Assembly (NCBI GenBank): GCA_016285455.1
Contig: JAEEQS010000005.1
Span: 1-64,000, forward strand
Reading direction: 5' to 3'
Length of the DNA stretch: 64,000 bases
Source of the DNA: Bacteroidales bacterium
GTDB taxonomy: Bacteria; Bacteroidota; Bacteroidia; Bacteroidales; UBA932
Shown: in pieces, positions 57,536 through 64,000 of the stretch
Position numbering within the stretch: the first letter of the stretch is position 1
How the letters are laid out: each line of letters begins with the position of its first letter
Program-made: the position numbers and the translations under genes
The notes under the pieces: model-generated
Databases searched by the model: none
Seen by the model: only the letters and a program-made list of their open reading frames with translations
Told to the model about the DNA's origin: nothing

Positions 57536-57554
57536 TTGCCTAATACTGAAAGAT

Positions 57555-58562
57555 ATGAATAAATCAGACTATAAAGGCGTATATGTTTTCGCCGAACAAA
57601 GAGACGGAAAGATCCAGTCTGTTGCCCTCGAACTTTTAGGAAAGGCAAGAGTGCTTGCAGACAAGCTGGGCGAGGAAGTTGTGGCTTTCTTCCCTGGTTA
57701 CAAGAATACTGAAAGCGCAAAGGAACTCGTTGCCTGGGGAGCAGACAAGGTTGTCGTTATGGATGCCCCTGAACTTGAGCACTATCTGACCGAGCAGTAC
57801 TCTCAGGCCATGAGCCAGGCCATTGACAAATACAAACCAAGCATCGTGCTTCTTGGTGCAACCACCATCGGCAGAGACCTCGGTCCAAGGCTGGCTTCAA
57901 GGCTCGGCACCGGTCTGACTGCAGACTGCACCGCTCTGGACATCTCAGAGGAAAGAGAGCTCCTTATGACTCGTCCTGCATTCGGCGGCAACCTGATGGC
58001 TACCATTATGTGTACCGAGCACAGGCCTCAGATGTCTACCGTACGTCCGGGCGTTATGCAGAAGGGCACAAGAGACGAGAACCGCAAGGGTGAAATTGAG
58101 AACTTCGCACCGGTATTCGACGCATCCAAGTTCAAGGTAAAGCTCGTTGAGAGCGTTAAGGAGAACAAGGGCAAGGTTGATATCACCGAGGCCAAGATCT
58201 TGGTTTCCGGAGGCCGTGGAGTAGGTAATCCTGAGGGATTTGCCAAGCTTCAGGCTCTGGCAGACGTTATCGGCGCCCAGGTTTCTTCTTCACGTGCTAT
58301 GGTTGACGCTGGCGTTATGCCACACGAGGTTCAGGTTGGCCAGACCGGAAAGACCGTCCGTCCTGCCCTTTACATGGCTTGCGGTATCTCTGGCGCCATC
58401 CAGCACCTTGCAGGTATGGAAGAGAGTGATTTCATCATTGCCATCAACAAGGACAAGTTCGCTCCTATCTTCGGTGTCGCTGATGTAGGTATTGTAGGGG
58501 ACGTTCACAAGATTATCCCTATGCTCACCGAAAAGCTCTCTAAGATGATTGTCAAGAAGTAA
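57555..58562 (+). CDS. etfA: Electron transfer flavoprotein subunit alpha
   Basis: [72 protein letters not shown]. Confidence 0.97.
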   Translation: MNKSDYKGVYVFAEQRDGKIQSVALELLGKARVLADKLGEEVVAFFPGYKNTESAKELVAWGADKVVVMDAPELEHYLTEQYSQAMSQAIDKYKPSIVLLGATTIGRDLGPRLASRLGTGLTADCTALDISEERELLMTRPAFGGNLMATIMCTEHRPQMSTVRPGVMQKGTRDENRKGEIENFAPVFDASKFKVKLVESVKENKGKVDITEAKILVSGGRGVGNPEGFAKLQALADVIGAQVSSSRAMVDAGVMPHEVQVGQTGKTVRPALYMACGISGAIQHLAGMEESDFIIAINKDKFAPIFGVADVGIVGDVHKIIPMLTEKLSKMIVKK

Positions 58563-58592
58563 TCAAATAACTGACAATCAGTAAAAACAAAT

Positions 58593-58625
58593 CAGCCTTC
58601 CTCAGAAACGGGGAAGGCTGTTTTG
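58593..58625 (+). terminator. Rho-independent terminator after etfA
   Basis: CAGCCTTCC-TCAGAAACGG-GGAAGGCTG followed by TTTTGTT. Confidence 0.8.
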
Positions 58626-58642
58626 TTACAAAAATCTCTAGT

Positions 58643-59287
58643 TTATTCTTTCACCCAGAGGTAGGTTCCATCCTTGCATTCTTTGACCAGGCGCAGCATA
58701 TACTGTTCCTCTATGGCCACGCAGCCTGCAGTGGTCTGATCGTCAAGATAATCGCAGTGAATAAATATGGCAAAGCCTTTGCCCCAGATCACCGGATTGG
58801 TGTTGAAATCTATGGCCATTGCATATTTATAGGATATCTTGAACCTATACAGATATTCGCTTCTTTTCATATCTCGCGAACCAGGCTCCATTTCCACCCA
58901 AGTATTGTAGTCTTCTTTTTCCCCAGACCAATAGGATGTTCTTTGTATTTGCCTATATGTCATTCCGGCTCCCGGATCCGGCGCATTTCCAAAAGAATAC
59001 AGCACCTTGAACAATCCGATAGGGGTAGTTCCGTCTCCATCTCGGCGATCTGCGCTCAGCCCGTTCTTCCCGTAATGGCACGGCACTTCAAATGCCATCT
59101 CCCAGCCAGAACCTTCATCACAGCCACAGTCCTCAACATCCGTCCTGTTCCACAGGCTCAGTTTGTAATCCTGCACCAGAATCACCTGTTTAACTTCTTT
59201 GGGAAGGGTAGAAAGCTCTTCCACAGTCTTGTTATCTCGACCAATAATCATCGATATAAAGCAAATAACGGCTAGTATAATTTTCAT
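58643..59287 (-). CDS. L,D-transpeptidase (YkuD-like) family protein, secreted
   Basis: Signal peptide; GDGTTPIGLFKVLYSFGNAPDPG; FAIFIHCDYLDDQTTAGCVAIEEQYML (H...GC). Confidence 0.85.
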   Translation of the reverse strand: MKIILAVICFISMIIGRDNKTVEELSTLPKEVKQVILVQDYKLSLWNRTDVEDCGCDEGSGWEMAFEVPCHYGKNGLSADRRDGDGTTPIGLFKVLYSFGNAPDPGAGMTYRQIQRTSYWSGEKEDYNTWVEMEPGSRDMKRSEYLYRFKISYKYAMAIDFNTNPVIWGKGFAIFIHCDYLDDQTTAGCVAIEEQYMLRLVKECKDGTYLWVKE

Positions 59288-59322
59288 ATCTCAAAGTTAA
59301 TGTTTTTCTGTCACCGGCGAGC

Positions 59323-60633
59323 TTATTTTCCGGCTTTGTCTAGAATGAGGGTTCTGTCTTCCCCGGTAGGGGCGATGTATGGTTTTGTGGACTTGAGCAT
59401 CTTGCGCTGCATTCTTTTTATCAGGCGGTAATCTCTTTTCCTTGCAGCTTCAATCTTGCGGTCAAGATTCTTTACCTGAGGATTGAAGCCTTTTTCCAGA
59501 AATCCGGCCCTGGCTTTGAGCATCAGCACTTTGCGTACTTTGGAATCAAGCTCGTCCATACTCCATTCGCCATTTTCCACTTTCTGGGCAATGGCTTCTA
59601 TGCAGTCTTTTGGCTGGGCTGTCATAAGTATCATATCTGCACCGGCCTTATACACGCACAAGGAGGCTTCCACGGGACCTCTGCTTTCGTTGGTAAGTCC
59701 TTTCATTGCAACAGCATCTGTTATTACCACGCCTTTGAATCCGTGGTCTCCCCTGAGGACTTTATTTATAAGCACGGGAGATATGGACATCGGAATTCCG
59801 GTGGAATCTATGGCGGGAATGGAATAATGGCCCACCATAACCATTTCCAGCCCGTTGGCAAACATATTGAAATACGGATACATATCTACCGTATCCATAT
59901 ATGCGCGTGACTGGGTGAGAAGTGGCGTGGCAAAATGCGCATCCACTTTTGTTCCGGCGTGCCCCGGATAATGCTTGCCGCAGGCGTAAATGCCTTCGTC
60001 CTGCATACCTTTCATATAGGCGGTGGCGAGAACTGATATTTGCTTTGGATCTGGCCCAAAGGATCGCTGGGAAAATGCTGCAACGTCTCTGTCCGAAACG
60101 TCTGCTACAGGAGCGTAATTTACAAAGATATTAAGGTCTTTAAGCTCTTTGCCCACATTGCGCCCCATCTTGTAGAGAAGCTTTTCCGCCCCTTTCTCTA
60201 TCCTTCCCAGCTGAGCCTGCCTAGGGTAGGAGAGATACTCGGAAAATCTCATTGCCGCTCCCCATTCAGCGTCTGTTGCAACCAGCAGTGGAATGCGGGC
60301 CAGAGTCTGGAGGTAGTTAACCCTCTCTATAAATTCATATATGGATCCTCTCATTATTATCAGGTTGCCCACGCCGTAATCCTTAATCAGGGTTTCCTGC
60401 CTGGCTTTGGTCTGCTCTGAAGGATTGCGGCTTATGTCTATAATGAAAAGCTGCGCAACCTTTTGTCTAACAGACATATTCTTGAGAATTTCCTCTACCT
60501 GCGCCTTGTGCTTTACGGAGTCTTTGTCCGGTGTAACTGCCTTGAGATTTGAAGAAAACATCATTGAGACACCGGCTATCGCTGAGAATAATACTAATTG
60601 TCTTTTCATAATTGAAGACTTTTTCAGATTCAA
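59323..60633 (-). CDS. Glycoside hydrolase family 3 (beta-N-acetylhexosaminidase-like)
   Basis: YACGKHYPGHAGTKVDAHFATPLL, VVITDAVAMKGLTN, VNYAPVADVSDRDVAAFSQRSFGPD. Confidence 0.92.
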   Translation of the reverse strand: MNLKKSSIMKRQLVLFSAIAGVSMMFSSNLKAVTPDKDSVKHKAQVEEILKNMSVRQKVAQLFIIDISRNPSEQTKARQETLIKDYGVGNLIIMRGSIYEFIERVNYLQTLARIPLLVATDAEWGAAMRFSEYLSYPRQAQLGRIEKGAEKLLYKMGRNVGKELKDLNIFVNYAPVADVSDRDVAAFSQRSFGPDPKQISVLATAYMKGMQDEGIYACGKHYPGHAGTKVDAHFATPLLTQSRAYMDTVDMYPYFNMFANGLEMVMVGHYSIPAIDSTGIPMSISPVLINKVLRGDHGFKGVVITDAVAMKGLTNESRGPVEASLCVYKAGADMILMTAQPKDCIEAIAQKVENGEWSMDELDSKVRKVLMLKARAGFLEKGFNPQVKNLDRKIEAARKRDYRLIKRMQRKMLKSTKPYIAPTGEDRTLILDKAGK

Positions 60634-60698
60634 ATTTACATCTTTTTCCTGAAGCGGCGAATTTGTTGTATATTGGCAATTGATTTGATTGTTCCATT

Positions 60699-62327
60699 AT
60701 GAAAGATCATCCGAGGCATAAGTACAGGTTACTGAAAATCACGGCAATAATTATTGGCTGCTTGGCATTGGCTGCGTATCTGCTATGGGTTAATGCAGAC
60801 CGCATACTGACTTCCTATGCGGACCAGAAACTCAAGGAACTTTCTGCCAAGTCTGTTTCTTTTGCCTTGAGTTATTCTAAACTTGACCTCAATCTTGCAA
60901 AAGGTGTTATAAGTCTCAGCGATGTGTCTTTCTCAAAGGACAGCATCAAGGCAACGGCTGATAAGCTGGAAGCTGGGGGAGTTAGTCTTCTCAAGGCCTG
61001 GAGGAGCCGGCAGCTGCTGCTGGATTATCTGGTTGCTGACGATTTGAAATTTTCGGCGGGACTTGACCGCAAGGTTAAGGCCGATACGCTTGCAACTGAC
61101 TCGGTTTCAGTAGATAAACTCGCGGGAATAAAAAAGTATCTGGATTCAATAGGGGTTGGGAGAATCATTCTGAACGGCCGGGATATGTCTTGCCGCAGGC
61201 TCAGCGATAAAATGAAGGCGGCCATCGGTGAGCTTCATTTGACTCTTTTTGATTTTGGGTATGGAGTTTCCTCCGGAGAGTTCTCGTATTGCGATTCGCT
61301 TTATGGCTTGCAGGTGAACAATCTGTCTTTCACTTCAGCCAACGGGCTGTATGCCATATCAGTTGACAGCCTTGAGGCAAAGAATTCAGGCGCCGTTGAA
61401 ATTAGGAACTTCCGCGGCCGCAACACGGTGGGCAAGAAAAAGCTTTCCAGGCACAAGGGCAATGTTCCAGTATCCTGGACAGATATACAAGCCAAGAAAC
61501 TTAGAACTTCCCGCGTGAACCTCATACGCTCTGTAAATGAGAAGAATATAAAAATTGACAGCCTCTTTGTAGAAGGAAAGCAGATGGATGTTTTCCGCGA
61601 TGCAAGGCATCTTCCAAAAGCTGAACTGAAGATGCCGCAGCAGGCTATAGAGTCAATTCCGGTTCCGCTTCATATAGGAATCGTTGAACTTCAGATGCCA
61701 TACCTTAAAATGGAGAATCTTCCCAAGAAGGGCGGCACAGGGGCTTTGACTCTCCACGATGTGGGCGCAACCATTTCCAACGTGACAAACAAGCCTGGAA
61801 GCACCGTAAAAGCCCATATTAGGCCACATCTGGGAAAGGGCAAGGGAAACATCCACCTGAATCTGACATTGGACAAAAACAGCTCTTTTTCTATCTCGGC
61901 AGACATAATCGGCCTCAAAGGCTCGGACCTGGAGACTTTGCTGCACCCTATGTTCGGTGTATCGGTGAGCGCAGACATAAAGAAACTGAACTCTTCCATC
62001 AGCGGAAACAGGCACTCGGCATCCGGCAGTTTCTGCCTGCAATACAGTGATCTCAAGGTTATTGTGGACAAGGATAACGGGCCATACGAGAAACTGTCAG
62101 AAAAGGCGGGGCTGATAAACAAGTTTGCCGGCGTGGCCATTCATAAAGAAAATCCTCGCAAGAACCAGGCAGAACCTTATACTTGCGAGGTATCCGTTTC
62201 TAGAGACCCGATGAAGAATTATGGGGCATACCTTGTATCTGCTCTTCTGGACGGCGTAAAGAAAACCGTCCTCAGAGATCTAGCTTACAAGGAAGTCAAC
62301 AAGCGTATGGGCCGCAAAAAGCATTAG
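60699..62327 (+). CDS. AsmA-like/DUF748-like envelope protein
   Basis: N-terminal TM followed by long beta-rich repeats (LDLNLAKGVISLSDVSF...). Confidence 0.6.
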   Translation: MKDHPRHKYRLLKITAIIIGCLALAAYLLWVNADRILTSYADQKLKELSAKSVSFALSYSKLDLNLAKGVISLSDVSFSKDSIKATADKLEAGGVSLLKAWRSRQLLLDYLVADDLKFSAGLDRKVKADTLATDSVSVDKLAGIKKYLDSIGVGRIILNGRDMSCRRLSDKMKAAIGELHLTLFDFGYGVSSGEFSYCDSLYGLQVNNLSFTSANGLYAISVDSLEAKNSGAVEIRNFRGRNTVGKKKLSRHKGNVPVSWTDIQAKKLRTSRVNLIRSVNEKNIKIDSLFVEGKQMDVFRDARHLPKAELKMPQQAIESIPVPLHIGIVELQMPYLKMENLPKKGGTGALTLHDVGATISNVTNKPGSTVKAHIRPHLGKGKGNIHLNLTLDKNSSFSISADIIGLKGSDLETLLHPMFGVSVSADIKKLNSSISGNRHSASGSFCLQYSDLKVIVDKDNGPYEKLSEKAGLINKFAGVAIHKENPRKNQAEPYTCEVSVSRDPMKNYGAYLVSALLDGVKKTVLRDLAYKEVNKRMGRKKH

Positions 62328-62803
62328 TCCTTGGAGAAATCTGCAATAATCTTCTTGATGTCTGCAGGGTTGAGGTGGCCGTAAACCTTTTCTCCAACCA
62401 TTGCAACAGGTGCAAGGCCACAGGCGCCAACGCACCTGAGGCAGTCCAGAGAGAATCTTCCGTCTTCCGTGGTTTCTCCAACGTCTATTCCAAGAGTTCT
62501 CTTGAATTCTTCCAGAATCTTTTCAGAACCCCTTACGTAGCAGGCGGTTCCAAGGCAAACTGAAACTGGGTGCTTGCCTTTTGGAGTCATTGTGAAGAAT
62601 GCGTAGAAGGTAACTACACCGTAAACGCGGCTTACCGGAATGTTGAGTTTCTCAGCGATAACGGCCTGAACTTCCATAGGAAGGTAGCCAACCGTATGCT
62701 GGGCTTCGTGAAGTATGTTGATGAGCTCACCTGGCTTGTTGCCGAATTTGTCGCAGATGGCTTTTATCTTTTCAACGACTGTGCTGCATAATTTTTCTGC
62801 CAT
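62324..62803 (-). CDS. NADH dehydrogenase subunit E-like / HndA-type [2Fe-2S] subunit of bifurcating hydrogenase
   Basis: LINILHEAQHTVGYLPMEVQAVIAEKLNIPVSRVYGVVTFYAFFTMTPKGKHPVSVCLGTACYVRGS...LRCVGACGLAPV. Confidence 0.93.
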   Translation of the reverse strand: MAEKLCSTVVEKIKAICDKFGNKPGELINILHEAQHTVGYLPMEVQAVIAEKLNIPVSRVYGVVTFYAFFTMTPKGKHPVSVCLGTACYVRGSEKILEEFKRTLGIDVGETTEDGRFSLDCLRCVGACGLAPVAMVGEKVYGHLNPADIKKIIADFSKD

Positions 62804-62820
62804 AACCGTTATGTTTTATG

Positions 62821-64000
62821 CTAGTACTTAATTGTTTTGTCTGAATAATGGGTGTGGAGAAGAGCGTGGGCCTTTTCGCTCAGAGGCTTGCCAAAATACT
62901 TCTCGTACATCTCTATGATGCTGCGGTTCTCGTGGCTCTTTCTCAGAGGCATGTTCTTATCTTCCTCGTAGATAGCCTTCTGGCGAGCCTTGATAATCTC
63001 AAAGTCTCCGTGGTGGAGAGGCTGTCCGCCGCCGCCGATGCATCCGCCAGGGCAGGCCATAATCTCGATAACGTGGTACTTGCACTTGCCGGCTCTGATT
63101 TCTTCCATAAGCTTGCGGGCGTTGCCAAGGCCGTAGGCGATAGCCACGTTGAGGGCAAATCCGTTGAAGTCTATGGTAGCGGTCCTGAGGCTGTCCATAC
63201 CTCTAACTTCCTCAAAGTCAATCTTAGGGAGAGGCTTCTTGGTGTAGAGTTCGTAAGCCGTTCTGAGAGCTGCCTCCAGAACGCCGCCTGTAGAGCCGAA
63301 GATGGCAGCAGCGCCGGTACTTTCTCCCAAAGGATTGTCAAAGTCCATATGAGGGAGAGTGTCAAAGTTGATGTTGCATCTGCGGATAAGGGTAGCGAGC
63401 TCCCTGGTGGTGATGGAGTAGTCCACATCCGGATTTCCATTGGTCTTGAATTCAGGCCTCTGGCACTCGAATTTCTTTGCAAGGCAAGGCATTACGGAAA
63501 CAACCACAAGCTTTTCCCTTGGGATGTTCATCTTTTCTGCCCAGTAGTTCTTGGCTATTGCACCGAACATCTGCTGAGGAGATCTTGCCGTGGAAGGATA
63601 CTGGAGAAGATCAGGGAAGTTGTGCTCGTAGAAGTTAACCCAGGCCGGGCAGCAGGAAGTCATAAGAGGAATAGGAACGCTCTTGTCTCCCTCCAGGAAC
63701 TTGGTAAGCCTTTCCAGAAGCTCGCTGCCTTCCTCCATAATGGTGGCATCTGCAGAGAAGTCTGTATCGAACACGTAGTCGAATCCCAGGTCTTTCAGGG
63801 CGGCAACCATCTTGCCGGTAACAATGCTACCAGGAGCGTTGCCGAATTCCTCGCCGAGGGCAACCCTTACGGCAGGGGCAACCTGAACCACAACGGTCTT
63901 TTCAGGATTCTCAAGATCATCGATAAGCTGGTCTGTATAAGTCCTTTCCGTGAGAGCGCCAACAGGGCATACCGCAACGCACTGGCCGCAATAGGTGCAG
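62821..64000 (-). CDS. [FeFe]-hydrogenase catalytic subunit (group A), N-terminus beyond window end
   Basis: TSCCPAW, MPCLAKKFE and MACPGGCIGGGGQP H-cluster signatures; upstream CTYCGQCVAVCP ferredoxin motif runs off the window. Confidence 0.96.
   Translation of the reverse strand, partial: CTYCGQCVAVCPVGALTERTYTDQLIDDLENPEKTVVVQVAPAVRVALGEEFGNAPGSIVTGKMVAALKDLGFDYVFDTDFSADATIMEEGSELLERLTKFLEGDKSVPIPLMTSCCPAWVNFYEHNFPDLLQYPSTARSPQQMFGAIAKNYWAEKMNIPREKLVVVSVMPCLAKKFECQRPEFKTNGNPDVDYSITTRELATLIRRCNINFDTLPHMDFDNPLGESTGAAAIFGSTGGVLEAALRTAYELYTKKPLPKIDFEEVRGMDSLRTATIDFNGFALNVAIAYGLGNARKLMEEIRAGKCKYHVIEIMACPGGCIGGGGQPLHHGDFEIIKARQKAIYEEDKNMPLRKSHENRSIIEMYEKYFGKPLSEKAHALLHTHYSDKTIKY

Noticed and set aside
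1-64000. CRISPR arrays, tRNA or rRNA genes
   Set aside because: No regularly spaced direct repeats with unique spacers, and no tRNA cloverleaf or rRNA-like conserved segments were recognised by eye.

Overview
The 64 kb window looks like chromosomal DNA of a Bacteroidota (probably Bacteroidales) bacterium. This is inferred from recurrent TAnnTTTG -7 promoter boxes, S46 peptidase, OmpP1/FadL, tandem DUF4421-like genes and head-GIN beta-helix proteins. (1) 1-8.57 kb is an accessory/defense island. It holds a type I RM locus (HsdS C-terminus, a half-length HsdS, a GmrSD-like DUF262/DUF1524 protein and HsdR), a 2H phosphoesterase, and a DUF1016/YhcG-like nuclease. It also holds a small orphan protein and three copies of an 85/47-bp structured repeat, with several perfect palindromes. 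(2) 8.57-43.7 kb is mostly housekeeping and envelope genes: htpG, ECF sigma operon, pruA, M19 dipeptidase, cinA, pyrD, queA, xth, S46 peptidase, DUF4421 pair, FadL-like porin, pfkA, dcu transporter, msrA, a GDPD-PIG-L fusion and creD-like. (3) 43.8-58.6 kb is a near-complete lysine-to-butyrate/acetate fermentation locus: hbd, crt // atoD-like, kal, kce, kdd, kamA, kamB, kamC, kamD, kamE, atoA-like, bcd, etfB, etfA. kamB (P-loop-like) and kamC (MutS-like ATPase) lie between the two aminomutases and are the best candidate for a poorly described system, possibly an aminomutase reactivase. (4) 58.6-64 kb carries an L,D-transpeptidase, GH3, an AsmA-like protein, and a NuoE-like subunit plus an [FeFe]-hydrogenase catalytic subunit truncated by the window end. 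All functional calls come from reading motifs by eye; no database search was run.
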